In this document: positions 47,400 through 56,580 of the stretch, piece after piece | Position numbering within the stretch: position 1 is the stretch's first letter | Layout: each line of letters opens with the position of its first letter | NCBI RefSeq assembly: GCF_900637635.1 | Contig: NZ_LR134383.1 | Location: 62,001 to 126,000 of the forward strand | Source: Legionella jordanis | Lineage (GTDB): Bacteria; Pseudomonadota; Gammaproteobacteria; Legionellales; Legionellaceae | DNA: 64,000 nucleotides | Direction: 5' to 3' | Notes under the pieces: generated by a model | What the model saw: the letters and a program-made list of their open reading frames with translations, nothing else | Database searches by the model: none | What the model was told of the DNA's origin: nothing | Made by a program: the position numbers and the translations under genes

Positions 47400-47591
47400 T
47401 TAAGGCTGTTCTTGATCTTTTTCCAGCTTGTGGCCATCCAGAAAGCGTGCATTACGGTCCTTGTCTTGTTTTTCCAGCTGTTTTTCTTGTTTTGTTCTCC
47501 CAAATTTAATCCGGTTCTCAGTCGATTTTTTTTCTTTTTCCAGACGAATTTTAGCCTTTCTTTTTTTATTAAAATTAATAAGATCTGCCAT
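47400..47591 (-). CDS. DUF4169-family small protein
   Basis: A 63-residue, highly charged helical protein with the N-terminus MADLINFNKKRKAKIRLEKE and the conserved NRIKFGRTKQEKQLE and LDGHKLE segments, matching the DUF4169 family of unknown function. The start at 47591 has GGGGG just upstream. A longer ATG (47630) is disfavoured because family members start with MAD. It is short, basic and likely cytoplasmic. Confidence 0.8.
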   Translation of the reverse strand: MADLINFNKKRKAKIRLEKEKKSTENRIKFGRTKQEKQLEKQDKDRNARFLDGHKLEKDQEQP

Positions 47592-47777
47592 GGTACCCCC
47601 AAAAACCTGTTTTAGAAAAATATAAGCCAACCCAGAATAAAAATCATCTAGGTAAAGTAATCAAAGACGTCTAACATCAAAAGGATAAAAACGAAGCAAT
47701 ACATTCTTTAATTCTGGTATTCTGCAACATGCAATGTGTTTCTGAAGTTAGCAAAATTAATTGAAAGAGGTCTGGTA

Positions 47778-48194
47778 ATGAATCGTTATACCGGTAAATG
47801 TTTATGTGGCTCTTGTCGATATGTCATTACGGGGGATAAGCCAAAGGCAATGTACTTATGCCATTGCAGTCGTTGTAGAAAGGAAACGGGTAGCATTCAC
47901 GGGGCAACTGTGTTCTTTAACAATGCCCTCCTATCCTGGGAAAATGGTCAAGATAATCTCAGTTATTTCAAATTGGCAGGAACAAGGAAGCAACGTGCCT
48001 TCTGCAAAATTTGCGGTAGCCCTCTCCCTAGGCAAGAAGGCAATTCTCATGTGGTTTTACCTGCAGGTACAATGGATGATGACAGTTCTCTAGAACCAAC
48101 AGCGCATATTTACTATGCAAGCCGTTCATCTTGGGAGGACAAATTAGCAGGCTTAGAGCGATTTGCCGAGTTACCCGATTGTAGCAAAAGCTGA
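47778..48194 (+). CDS. GFA/Mss4-like zinc protein
   Basis: The protein has 138 residues with four Cys pairs for zinc: CLCGSC, CHCSRCRK, CKICGS. The pattern is that of the glutathione-dependent formaldehyde-activating (GFA) family, whose role as a true formaldehyde enzyme is doubtful for most members. The ORF extends to 47736, but the ATG at 47778 begins MNRYTGKCLCGSC, typical of the family, with GAGG upstream. It is a single gene. Confidence 0.88.
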   Translation: MNRYTGKCLCGSCRYVITGDKPKAMYLCHCSRCRKETGSIHGATVFFNNALLSWENGQDNLSYFKLAGTRKQRAFCKICGSPLPRQEGNSHVVLPAGTMDDDSSLEPTAHIYYASRSSWEDKLAGLERFAELPDCSKS

Positions 48195-48813
48195 AAATTC
48201 GAAAACTTACTGAATTAGTGCAAGAACTCTAATTCACAAGAAGAATTTGGTAAACCCATTCCTATTATTTTAGCGCTGTCTGTGCTCTGCAGACATAAAA
48301 TGGTTTAGGTATGGCTACTCTCCACTCAAGCCATACGTTCCCTCCTCAACCTGTGAGCAAAATCACCTTTTTTAGGAGCCTCGGATGGGCCTGTAATTGC
48401 TTTAAAATAGAGCATCAATTATTATTGAGGAAAGCTCAAGCTTTGCTGCAAGCATTGCAACAGACCATATGGCTTGCTTCAATGACAGTGCATTGACCCT
48501 TTCTGCCAAAAATTTGCATCAACCGCAATTTTTTTAAGCAATACCCCCCTGCTAATGATGATTTTCTGGCAATTGATGATGAATTTCCATCAATTGAATC
48601 AGTACCTTAAGCAAGGCTGTAAATAGGAAAATAGCTAAGCCTGGTTTGATGTCCCGGGCTTTAATTACAAGTGCGAAAGGCCATGCTTTGTAAATCAATA
48701 GATAAAATAATCATAAAAAAAGATAAATGGCAAAAGAACTGCTGCAATTTGGGCTAAAATACTGTACAATATGTGACAATTTTTTATCCATTTAATTTTA
48801 AATAAGAGTGGCT
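48195..48813. other. Gap upstream of fusA2
   Basis: About 620 bases with no convincing gene. A 61-codon frame (48311-48496) has no ribosome site or family. The final 60 bases are AT-rich and must contain the fusA2 promoter; TACAAT near 48766 is a possible -10. Confidence 0.4.
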
Positions 48814-50904
48814 ATGACTGATTTAAACCTTTACAGAAATATTGGTATCTTCGCCCACGTAGATGCTGGAAAAACAACCACTACCGAACGTATCCTTAAG
48901 CTCACCGGTAGAATCCATAAAATGGGTGAGGTTCACGAAGGTGAGTCGACAACCGACTTCATGGAACAGGAAGCGGAGCGTGGCATTACCATCCAGTCAG
49001 CTGCAGTCAGTTGTTTCTGGAAAGGCAATCGCTTTAACATCATCGATACCCCAGGACACGTTGACTTCACTGTAGAGGTTTATCGTTCATTGAAGGTACT
49101 CGATGGTGGCATCGGGGTATTCTGTGGTTCTGGCGGTGTTGAACCCCAATCAGAAACCAACTGGCGATACGCGAACAATTCAAAAGTATCCCGTTTGATT
49201 TTCGTCAACAAACTTGACCGAATCGGCGCGAATTTCTTGAGAGTCACTGAGCAGATCAAAAAAGTCCTCGGTGCAAATCCTCTAATTATGACTTTGCCCA
49301 TTGGCATCGAAGACAATTTTGTAGGTGTTGTTGATTTATTGACCCGTAAAGCCTACGTTTGGGATGAAAGCGGCCAACCAGAAAATTATAGCGTCACCGA
49401 CGTACCAGCCGATATGCATGACGATGTTGAAACCTATCGTGCACAACTTATTGAAACAGCTCTGGAAATGGACGATGAATTGCTGATGGCTTATTTAGAA
49501 GGCGAAGAACCTTCAATAGAAGACATCAAGCGTTGCATCCGTAAAGGTACACTTGAATTAGCCTTCTTCCCGACTTATTGCGGTTCAGCCTTTAAAAACA
49601 AAGGGATGCAGCTGTTATTGGATGCAGTCGTTGACTATTTGCCTGCTCCCCATGAAGTTAACCCGCAACCTTTGACCAATGCCGAAGGTGAGCCAAACGG
49701 CGAATACGCCATTGTTTCTCCTGACGAGCCATTCCGCGCCCTGGCCTTTAAAATTATGGATGACCGCTTTGGTGCCCTAACCTTCGTACGCATCTATTCA
49801 GGAAGACTAAATAAAGGTGATACCATTCTTAATTCCTTTACTGGCAAAACCGAACGTGTCGGCCGTATGGTTGAGATGCAAGCCAATGAGCGTAATGAAT
49901 TGCAAAGTGCTGAGGCAGGCGACATCATTGCTATCGTAGGCATGAAAAACGTCCGTACCGGACACACTCTTTGCGATCCAAATCACGAGTGCACACTGGA
50001 AGCAATGGTTTTCCCTGAGCCTGTTATTTCCATTGCCGTTTCGCCGAAAGATAAAGGATCCACTGAAAAAATGGGTATTGCAATTGGCAAGATGGTTGCA
50101 GAAGATCCCACGTTTCGAGTTGAAACAGATGAAGATTCAGGTGAAACCATTCTTCGTGGTATGGGTGAATTGCACCTCGATATTAAAGTCGACATTTTGA
50201 AGCGTACTTACGGTGTTGAGTTAATCGTCGGTCAACCACAGGTTGCCTACCGTGAAACCATAACCAAGTCGATCCAAGACAGCTACACCCACAAGAAGCA
50301 ATCAGGTGGTGCGGGCCAATACGGTAAAATCGACTATACGATTGAGCCAGGCGAGCCAAACAGCGGATTTACGTTCCTTACTTCCGTTGTGGGTGGAAAT
50401 GTTCCTAAAGAATTCTTCCCTGCCATTGAGAAAGGTTTCCGCTCAATGATGAACACAGGTACTTTAGCGGGCTTCCCAGTGTTGGATGTGGTTGTTAACC
50501 TCACTGATGGTGCATACCATGCCGTAGACTCCTCAGCGATTGCGTTTGAAATTGCTGCAAAAGGGGCCTTCCGTCAGTCCATGCCAAAAGCTGGTCCTCA
50601 ATTGCTTGAGCCCATCATGAAGGTTGACGTCTACAGCACCGAAGAAGATGTAGGTAATGTCATCGGTGACTTAAACCGTCGCCGCGGCATGATCTCTGGT
50701 CAGGAGCCCAGTGCAGCCGGTGTTCGTATTAAGGCTGATGTTCCTCTTTCAGAAATGTTTGGTTACATCAGTACCTTACGTACCTTAACTTCTGGCCGTG
50801 GTCAATTTTCAATGGAATTCTCTCACTATGCGGCTTGCCCAAGCAACGTAGCTGAAGCGGTAATTGCCAAAGAAAAAGAAAAGAAAGCTGCAGCCAATAA
50901 GTAA
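48814..50904 (+). CDS. fusA2: Translation elongation factor G, second copy (EF-G2 type)
   Basis: EF-G GTPases drive ribosomal translocation or recycling. Motifs G1 [13 protein letters not shown]3 DTPGHVDF and G4 NKLD are intact, and all five domains are present over 696 residues. The sequence [20 protein letters not shown] and [20 protein letters not shown] matches the EF-G2 group (as in Vibrio) rather than the FusA of the str operon, and there is no rpsL, rpsG or tuf nearby. The start at 48814 is chosen over a GTG two codons upstream. Monocistronic, with a strong terminator. The role may be recycling or stress-specific translation. Confidence 0.93.
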   Translation: MTDLNLYRNIGIFAHVDAGKTTTTERILKLTGRIHKMGEVHEGESTTDFMEQEAERGITIQSAAVSCFWKGNRFNIIDTPGHVDFTVEVYRSLKVLDGGIGVFCGSGGVEPQSETNWRYANNSKVSRLIFVNKLDRIGANFLRVTEQIKKVLGANPLIMTLPIGIEDNFVGVVDLLTRKAYVWDESGQPENYSVTDVPADMHDDVETYRAQLIETALEMDDELLMAYLEGEEPSIEDIKRCIRKGTLELAFFPTYCGSAFKNKGMQLLLDAVVDYLPAPHEVNPQPLTNAEGEPNGEYAIVSPDEPFRALAFKIMDDRFGALTFVRIYSGRLNKGDTILNSFTGKTERVGRMVEMQANERNELQSAEAGDIIAIVGMKNVRTGHTLCDPNHECTLEAMVFPEPVISIAVSPKDKGSTEKMGIAIGKMVAEDPTFRVETDEDSGETILRGMGELHLDIKVDILKRTYGVELIVGQPQVAYRETITKSIQDSYTHKKQSGGAGQYGKIDYTIEPGEPNSGFTFLTSVVGGNVPKEFFPAIEKGFRSMMNTGTLAGFPVLDVVVNLTDGAYHAVDSSAIAFEIAAKGAFRQSMPKAGPQLLEPIMKVDVYSTEEDVGNVIGDLNRRRGMISGQEPSAAGVRIKADVPLSEMFGYISTLRTLTSGRGQFSMEFSHYAACPSNVAEAVIAKEKEKKAAANK

Positions 50905-50915
50905 GTCCTATGCTT

Positions 50916-50951
50916 AAGAAACCCAATCAGAAAAATCTGATTGGGTTTCTT
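50916..50951 (+). terminator. Strong terminator after fusA2
   Basis: A perfect 16-base stem, AAGAAACCCAATCAGA (50916-50931) and TCTGATTGGGTTTCTT (50936-50951), with an AAAA loop. It starts 12 bases after the stop; the T-rich distal arm serves as the T-tract. Confidence 0.9.
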
Positions 50952-51283
50952 AAATAATCCAATACCAATCTTTAGATTCGTACCCCTTTGTTCTACCCTC
51001 ATCTCCGGCGCAGTACCTGGATTAATGCAACAGGTCACTACCGTTAGAATGGGTTTTCTTCCCTCATTGATTTTACTCAGCTAATGGCTGGTCAAAACCG
51101 CAGAATCTTTGGGATGCAGCAACAGGAAATCCCTGCTAAATCGCATAGACAGACTGTATTTCGCTCCTCAGGGCCTCATTGTTTTCAGCTATAGGAAGTA
51201 ATTTCTCCAGGTGCTATAGTGTCAACCTTCATGAAGAATAGACCTTCAATTTCAAAATCCCGTTAGACAAAAGGAGAGCTTAG
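50952..51283. other. Gap between fusA2 and the hydrolase
   Basis: No gene, repeat or RNA recognised. AGGAG at 51273 is the ribosome site of the next gene. Confidence 0.4.
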
Positions 51284-52258
51284 ATGCTGGTTAAGGACTT
51301 ATTTATTGATATACCTTCGCGAGAAAATGCCCCGGAAACCAGACTGCATATACGCATTGTGAGTGAAAATGAGGGCAATCTCGCTAAAATGCCTTACATT
51401 TTTATGCTTCCCGGAGGACCTGGCGCCAACCACTCTCACTATAAGCATTATGAATGCTTATCTACAACAGGCAATATCGTATTCATTGATCCTCGCGGTT
51501 GTGGATTAAGCAATAAGCAGGATCCGTCCTCCTACAACATGGACAATTATATTCAGGATGTTGAAGAAATTCGTAAGCAGCTAAACTTGGAAAACCTGAT
51601 TTTATTAGGTAAATCCTACGGGGCAATGTGCGCATTGGGATATACACTGGCTTATCCAAAACATGTTTCCAGCCTGATATTGGCAGCAGGCTCGCCAAGC
51701 TTTAGAAACCTTGAGACCGCTCGTCTAAATGTAGAAAAAAGAGGAACTCCTGAACAACAAGAAGTCTGCGAACGATTGTGGCAAGGAAGCTTTAAAAGTG
51801 AAGAAGAGATAAATGAATACTTTGCGGTAATGGATAGCATGTATTCCTATAGGAAAAGAAATAATTTAGCCGTAAATCGCCCGGCTGCAGAATACAGTTT
51901 TGCTTTTGAGCCATTAAACGAAGGCTTCAAGGGATTTTTGCGCACGTTCGATTTTGAAAATCGCCTGCACGAAGTTAGCTGCAAAACGCTCATTCTGGTA
52001 GGGGAGGAAGATTGGGTTACGGATAAAAAACATTCTGAACTTATGGCGAGCAGGATTCCCGATAATCAATTTATCGTATTTCCCCATTCAGATCATTCCA
52101 TGGAGTCTGATGTCCCAGATGAATTTTTTTCAAGCATTCAGTCATTTGTAAAAAGCCAATATGAGAAAAAAAATTCTTTCGTTTTTTTTAAAGAAAAAAA
52201 GGACATGGAAAGAAAAGATAGGTTAACAACTGAGAATACCAATGGATTTAGCCTTTAG
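51284..52258 (+). CDS. Alpha/beta hydrolase, proline-iminopeptidase-like
   Basis: A 324-residue alpha/beta-hydrolase. It has the oxyanion segment MLPGGPGANHSHYKHYE, DPRGCGLS, the nucleophile elbow LLGKSYGAMCAL (Ser in GKSYG), a catalytic Asp in LVGEEDWVTD and the His in FPHSDHSMES. The GGPG and DPRG features fit the proline iminopeptidase S33 family, which removes N-terminal proline, though many relatives have other ester or amide substrates. No signal peptide is seen. The final 35 residues are a lysine-rich, low-complexity tail absent from typical members. Confidence 0.88.
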   Translation: MLVKDLFIDIPSRENAPETRLHIRIVSENEGNLAKMPYIFMLPGGPGANHSHYKHYECLSTTGNIVFIDPRGCGLSNKQDPSSYNMDNYIQDVEEIRKQLNLENLILLGKSYGAMCALGYTLAYPKHVSSLILAAGSPSFRNLETARLNVEKRGTPEQQEVCERLWQGSFKSEEEINEYFAVMDSMYSYRKRNNLAVNRPAAEYSFAFEPLNEGFKGFLRTFDFENRLHEVSCKTLILVGEEDWVTDKKHSELMASRIPDNQFIVFPHSDHSMESDVPDEFFSSIQSFVKSQYEKKNSFVFFKEKKDMERKDRLTTENTNGFSL

Positions 52259-52666
52259 GTTTATTTAATGTTGATGGCAAGTACGGATATTGTGCGCCAT
52301 TGCTTTTTCAATCTTAAGATTACTTCTGGCAAGAAGGTGAAGTGGTGAGCGCATAACATTTATCTGAAATTTAAGTTGCCAAGCCTTACATTTAGTCCTT
52401 CACAGATTGTTACTGCATCGGCAATAGCTGCTACCGACATTTTAACCCAATTTAAGCCGGCAAAAGTTTATGTCTTCAAGCTGAACTCTCCCAGACAGTT
52501 TCAATAAAATTTTGCACTTGAATCGACAGGTCTGCAACTCAAGCCTCTCATTCTGGTTAGGGATTGCAATTTATGCAATTGAAAAATCAGTGACAAACAT
52601 ATTTTTATTTCAAAATATAGCATTTTGTATCAAATAACTATATCTTTATATTTTTTTGGAGACATC
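52259..52666. other. Gap with a coding remnant
   Basis: No intact gene. It contains the 51-codon remnant described at 52355-52507 and AT-rich sequence before the ParD-like start. Confidence 0.4.
52355..52507 (+). pseudogene. Possible remnant of a biotin-ligase-like gene
   Basis: The frame preceding TAA at 52505 reads NIYLKFKLPSLTFSP and on to PAKVYVFKLN with no start codon. The opening resembles the (G)NIYxSxx segment of BirA-type biotin ligases. It is only 50 codons and the resemblance is weak; it may be chance. Confidence 0.2.
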
Positions 52667-52879
52667 ATGGGTATAGTTAAAATTTCTGACGAGTTGCATG
52701 AGGCAACTAAATTGATGGCAAGAGCCATGAGTCGTTCAATCAATTCTCAAGCAGAATATTGGATTCGAATAGGAAAACTGGCGGAAGAAAATCCTTCCAT
52801 CACCTATTCTGAAATTCTCAAGATGTTAATAAATCAGGCCTCATCAGGTGAGATACGCGATGTTAGTGAAGAGCTCTGA
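52667..52879 (+). CDS. ParD-like antitoxin-family protein
   Basis: A 70-residue protein with a ribbon-helix-helix-like start MGIVKISDELHEATKLMARA and the family segment MSRSINSQAEYWIRIGKLAE, as in ParD-like proteins of type II toxin-antitoxin systems (DUF3423 type). GGAG precedes the ATG, and the ORF upstream of it (to 52625) is untranslated. Instead of a ParE toxin, the overlapping next gene (20 bases) encodes methionine aminopeptidase. A regulatory function for that enzyme is possible. Confidence 0.85.
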   Translation: MGIVKISDELHEATKLMARAMSRSINSQAEYWIRIGKLAEENPSITYSEILKMLINQASSGEIRDVSEEL

Positions 52880-53621
52880 GGAAATAGAAAAGATGAGGGT
52901 GGCCGGTAAACTGGCTGCCGCGGTTCTTGCAATGATAGGACCCTATGTGACTGAAGGGGTAAGCACTAATGAGCTCGAACGAATTTGCCGTCGATACATA
53001 ATCGAAGATTTAGAAGCCATCCCCTCGACCTTAAACCACTACGGTTTTCCTGCATGCATTTGTACATCCATTAACCATGTGGTATGCCATGGCTTGCCTT
53101 CCGATAAAAAGCTTAAACAGGGCGATATTATCAATATCGATGTGACGGTACAAAAAAATGGCTATATTGCAGACACAAGCAAAATGTTCCTTGTCGGAGA
53201 AGTAAAGCCTTTCGCTAAAAAACTGGTGAAAATAGCCCAGGAATGCCTTTACAAAGCGATTTCGATTGTTCGTCCTGGCACTTATCTTGGAGACATAGGA
53301 AGCATAATCCAAAAACATGCAGAGCAGCACGGCTATTCCGTTGTGCGTGAATATGGTGGTCATGGAATTGGCAGAACCATGTGGGAAGAGCCCGAAGTGA
53401 TGCACTTTGGCAAGCCAAATACTGGCATGCAGTTGCGCGCAGGCATGACGTTTACAATTGAACCCATGCTTAATTTAGGAGGTAGGGAAATAAAAACCCT
53501 GGGGGATGGTTGGACTGTGGTCACCAAGGATCACCGGTTATCGGCACAATGGGAGCATACTGTTTTAGTGACCAATGAGGGTTACGAAATACTTACCTTA
53601 AGACCTGATGAGCGCTTCTAG
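52860..53621 (+). CDS. map: Type I methionine aminopeptidase, paralogue type
   Basis: MAP removes N-terminal Met from nascent proteins. All metal ligands are visible: the two Asp in DVTVQKNGYIADTSKMF, the His in GGHGIGRT, Glu in FTIEPML and Glu in QWEHTVLV. The ATG at 52860 gives 253 residues beginning MLVKSSEEIEKMRVAGKL; the earlier GTG (52848) is possible. It overlaps the ParD-like gene by 20 bases. The housekeeping map usually lies upstream of rpsB, so this is probably a second copy. Confidence 0.9.
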   Translation: MLVKSSEEIEKMRVAGKLAAAVLAMIGPYVTEGVSTNELERICRRYIIEDLEAIPSTLNHYGFPACICTSINHVVCHGLPSDKKLKQGDIINIDVTVQKNGYIADTSKMFLVGEVKPFAKKLVKIAQECLYKAISIVRPGTYLGDIGSIIQKHAEQHGYSVVREYGGHGIGRTMWEEPEVMHFGKPNTGMQLRAGMTFTIEPMLNLGGREIKTLGDGWTVVTKDHRLSAQWEHTVLVTNEGYEILTLRPDERF

Positions 53622-53723
53622 ATTATTGGTCTCTTAATCTGAAATCAACCATTCCTGTTTTAGGGTTCTGCTTATCAGTCAGGGGATAGTAATCAGTTTA
53701 CTATCCCACACAGTAAGGCTTGG

Positions 53724-53751
53724 TTGACAGTTTGCTCGGTTCTTATAAAAT
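53724..53751 (+). promoter_or_regulatory. Sigma-70 promoter for the glycosyltransferase gene
   Basis: TTGACA, 16-base spacer, TAAAAT. It lies inside the longest possible ORF and so supports the start at 53774. Confidence 0.65.
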
Positions 53752-53773
53752 TGGCATTTTAAATAGGGAAATC

Positions 53774-54976
53774 ATGCCAGGCAAAATTCACAGCATATGG
53801 TTCACCCAAGCCAGCGGTAAACTTCATCCTGCAATTGTTCCAAACCTGCTTTCTTGGTCTAAAAACATCAGCAATGATTTCTCAATCGAACTGTGGACAA
53901 ACCTAAATGAATTGTTGCCATCTGAAATTGAAAGTTTAAAGCTGAATAATATAATTATCCGGGATCACAGTGCCTGTAATCCAAGCCCATTGTACCCGTA
54001 TTTCCTGTTTTTTTTTGAGAAAGGTTTGCAAGGGGATAAAGCGGCTTTTGCTTTGGCTTCTGATGTTCTAAGAATGTGCATATTAGGGTTAACACCGGAT
54101 GATGAGTTTTTTATTTATGTTGATGCTAATGACACAGCTTTCTTGGATCTTAAAAAAAATTTGCAAAATTTAGATGCATTTACTCAACGAAGCAACTTGG
54201 GTTATTCATTTCAAGCTGTCGCTCATCCTGAGGAAAGGATGGTTTATACACGTAACGATGTATTAATAGCCTTAAGGAAAATAAAGCCGGCATTTTTTAA
54301 TGATTATTTAAAATATTATGAGCAACATTTAGAACAATATCATAAAGACTATGTTGTACCTAAAACCAATTCTCAAGCTGTAGAATTGGCTCGCAATTTA
54401 ACCAACTCCACTGAACGTTCTTTTTTCCGGTTCATAGAAAAAAACGACCAGGAGCTTGTCGCTTTTACAACCTTTGCCAACCATCTGGATTACGTTGCTT
54501 CGATAAATTGCATGGGTTTTTTTCCCTATGTGCGTCTAGAAAGTTCTGCTAATACCTGGCTGCCGTATACTGAACAAAATGGTATGGCTTTCTTTGCTCC
54601 ACGATATCCCACACCCTCTCAAAAAACTCCAAAAAAGAATGTCAACAAGCTCTTTCAAATACCAGATGAAAGCCCTTCTGCACTAATAATGGATGCACAT
54701 GAAAAAGCCCTGGAGGAATTCTTTCAAATAGCCGGGGTGCAGCCTGAGCGGTTTTACATTCACAATGTAAACATCCCCATCTGGTTTTCCAGTTCAAAGG
54801 ACGCAATTTCTTTCTTAAATGCTCTTAAGCAACATGTGGAGTCCAAGGGGCTATCTTTGGACTGGGACATGGTAAGAGTAAATGAAAGCAAGGTCGATAT
54901 TCTAGGCAGAGAAAATAGGACAGTTGTTTTAAACTTATCTGATGAGATTAGAACGGATATAAGCTTAAACGCTTAA
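53774..54976 (+). CDS. DXD glycosyltransferase of GT32/TcdA-like type, effector candidate
   Basis: A 400-residue protein starting MPGKIHSIWFTQASGKLHP, the IHxIWF opening of Gly_transf_sug (GT32)-type enzymes. Further in are ALASDVLRMCILG and the DXD-like FIYVDANDTAF (Asp117, Asp120), the usual sugar-nucleotide/metal site. The second half is divergent. No signal or transmembrane segment is seen, so it would act in the cytosol of either bacterium or host. Such enzymes are frequent among Legionella effectors. The start has AGGGA at five bases and lies just downstream of a good promoter. Sugar and target are unknown. Confidence 0.78.
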   Translation: MPGKIHSIWFTQASGKLHPAIVPNLLSWSKNISNDFSIELWTNLNELLPSEIESLKLNNIIIRDHSACNPSPLYPYFLFFFEKGLQGDKAAFALASDVLRMCILGLTPDDEFFIYVDANDTAFLDLKKNLQNLDAFTQRSNLGYSFQAVAHPEERMVYTRNDVLIALRKIKPAFFNDYLKYYEQHLEQYHKDYVVPKTNSQAVELARNLTNSTERSFFRFIEKNDQELVAFTTFANHLDYVASINCMGFFPYVRLESSANTWLPYTEQNGMAFFAPRYPTPSQKTPKKNVNKLFQIPDESPSALIMDAHEKALEEFFQIAGVQPERFYIHNVNIPIWFSSSKDAISFLNALKQHVESKGLSLDWDMVRVNESKVDILGRENRTVVLNLSDEIRTDISLNA

Positions 54977-55009
54977 GGGATGTGTTCAACTCATATTAAA
55001 CACATCCCT
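54976..55009. terminator. Bidirectional hairpin between convergent genes
   Basis: The stem AGGGATGTGTT / AACACATCCCT (eleven bases) encloses a twelve-base loop. It begins at the glycosyltransferase stop codon and lies 13 bases beyond the end of the repeat-protein gene on the other strand. No long T-run. Confidence 0.6.
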
Positions 55010-55021
55010 GCTCACATGCTC

Positions 55022-56170
55022 TTATCTTTGTTTAAATTGCAGAAGAACATTTGCTGCGGATGAAGCCGGTGTGCTGGGAAGCTCCGGAGACGCTGGACGT
55101 TCATAAGAAAAAAAGCTTATTCTCCCCTGTGCTGTTGTTGGGGTGGTTTTTCTTCCCTCGTCACCGTTTTGCTGAGAGTTCAAACTACTAACATGTCTGT
55201 GTTTTAACGGCCTTTGGTCGACTTCTTCACTCGCATCTTTCATTGAATGTCTGTAAGACCATTGCGTCTTAGTAATTACTTCTGCATCTTCCCCTGGTTT
55301 TAGCGGGCGAGCGTCACAAATGACAATATCAGTGCCTCTTACTACGGTCATAGACTGTCTTTGACTTAATGCCCCTTTTGTGATTGTTTCTGCAGTCTCA
55401 CCCGCTTTCAGCGGTCGCCAAGCGTTAATCACAATATCCGTACCTTTCACCACAGTGACGGGGCGTCTTTGGTTCCAGGCTGATTTGCTAATTATTTCTG
55501 GAATTTCTCCCGGTCGTAAAGGCCGCATATCGCTAATTACAATGGCCGTACCTTTCACCACGGTTACAGGGCACCTCTGTTTTAAGGCCTTTCGGGTGAT
55601 TATTTCTGGAGTTTCCCCGGGTTGCAACGGTCGCCTATCATCAATGACAATGTTCGTACCCTTTACTACAGTCACTTGCTTTTGATTTGTCGGAAGATTT
55701 CCTGAGCCTGCCTTTAAAGCTTCTTCATGCCATCTTTTTTTTAATTCTTTATTCTTTTGTTGGGCTTCTTCGATTTTTTTTAGTTTACTGAGTCTTTGTT
55801 CAAGTAATAATTTTTGTATGTTGGTCGATTCCGCAACGGGTGACGCTTGATTTGTAGGCAATGGAATAGATGACGGTTTTTGTTTACTGCGTGATTGCTC
55901 AAGGGATGGCTCTTGGCTTGTGGGCGATAGGATAAAGGACAGTTTTTGTTTGTTGCGCGATTGCTCAAGGGATGGCTCTTGGCTTGTGGGCGATAGGATA
56001 AAGGACAGTTTTTGTTTGTTGCGCGATTGCTCAACGGATGGCTCTTGGTTTGTGGGCGATAGGATAAAGGACAGTTTTTGTTTGTTGCGCGATTGCTCAA
56101 CGGATGGCTCTTGATTTTTGGACGATAAAATAAATGAGAGTTTTAGTTTTTCCGGAGTTTTTTCTAACAT
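55022..56170 (-). CDS. Two-repeat-type protein, function unknown
   Basis: A 382-residue protein made of two repeat arrays. Residues 10-119 hold five 22-residue units of type KLSFILSPTNQEPSVEQSR. Residues 166-309 hold four 36-residue units starting VTVVKGTxIVI, continuing DxRPLxPGE and ending in an ITK-like turn and QR. A basic coiled coil (120-160) links them, and a 70-residue Ser/Pro-rich tail follows. No signal peptide. The N-terminal units are nearly identical at DNA level (66-base period), suggesting recent expansion. Family unknown; effector or surface protein are guesses. Confidence 0.78.
   Translation of the reverse strand: MLEKTPEKLKLSFILSSKNQEPSVEQSRNKQKLSFILSPTNQEPSVEQSRNKQKLSFILSPTSQEPSLEQSRNKQKLSFILSPTSQEPSLEQSRSKQKPSSIPLPTNQASPVAESTNIQKLLLEQRLSKLKKIEEAQQKNKELKKRWHEEALKAGSGNLPTNQKQVTVVKGTNIVIDDRRPLQPGETPEIITRKALKQRCPVTVVKGTAIVISDMRPLRPGEIPEIISKSAWNQRRPVTVVKGTDIVINAWRPLKAGETAETITKGALSQRQSMTVVRGTDIVICDARPLKPGEDAEVITKTQWSYRHSMKDASEEVDQRPLKHRHVSSLNSQQNGDEGRKTTPTTAQGRISFFSYERPASPELPSTPASSAANVLLQFKQR
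55244..55675 (-). repeat. Four 108-base tandem repeats in the C-terminal half of the repeat protein
   Basis: Encode residues 166-309 as four 36-residue units. Shared residues are VTVVKGT, IVI, RPL, PGE and I(T/S)K; copies diverge at about half of positions, so the array is old. Confidence 0.85.
55814..56143 (-). repeat. Five 66-base tandem repeats in the N-terminal half of the repeat protein
   Basis: Encode residues 10-119. Four copies are nearly identical in DNA (55880-56110 region), the innermost is diverged. Likely variable in copy number between strains. Confidence 0.9.
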
Positions 56171-56580
56171 GATAAACCTCTAAGCTTTAAATAAATAATT
56201 TCATTGCAGATCCGCATAGGCGCAATGTCTTACTACAACACAAAAGAAATAGTTCAACTGCCTGGCATTGTATTAGGTGGAACAATGATCATCTCTTTAG
56301 ATGGTGCTTCTATGCTTTGAAAAGAATTTTGCCACTGCACCTCTTTTCTTTCTGTGTAGTAGAGCCACAAAGAAGATTGGGTGAAATGGATTTTATAATT
56401 ACCAATAGATTGCAAATTAATCAGAATGGGCCGAATTATAGCATAATTTATTCAGCATTCCACAAGGACTGCAATTTTCCGAAGGTATATTGTAGGTGGC
56501 CAAAATGTAATGGAAAAGACTGAGCAATCAAACATTGGTATTAAGATTTGCTGTTGAATGGACAACAGCAGCCTTGCATT
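56171..56580. other. Gap upstream of the repeat-protein gene
   Basis: No gene is supported; a 68-codon frame (56317-56523) starts with TTG and lacks a ribosome site. It must contain the repeat-protein promoter. Confidence 0.4.

Noticed and set aside
48311-48496. 61-codon frame upstream of fusA2
   Set aside because: No ribosome site and no recognisable sequence pattern.
55780-56114. Repetitive frames on both strands within the repeat-protein gene
   Set aside because: They are by-products of the 66-base tandem repeats, which keep several frames open at once.
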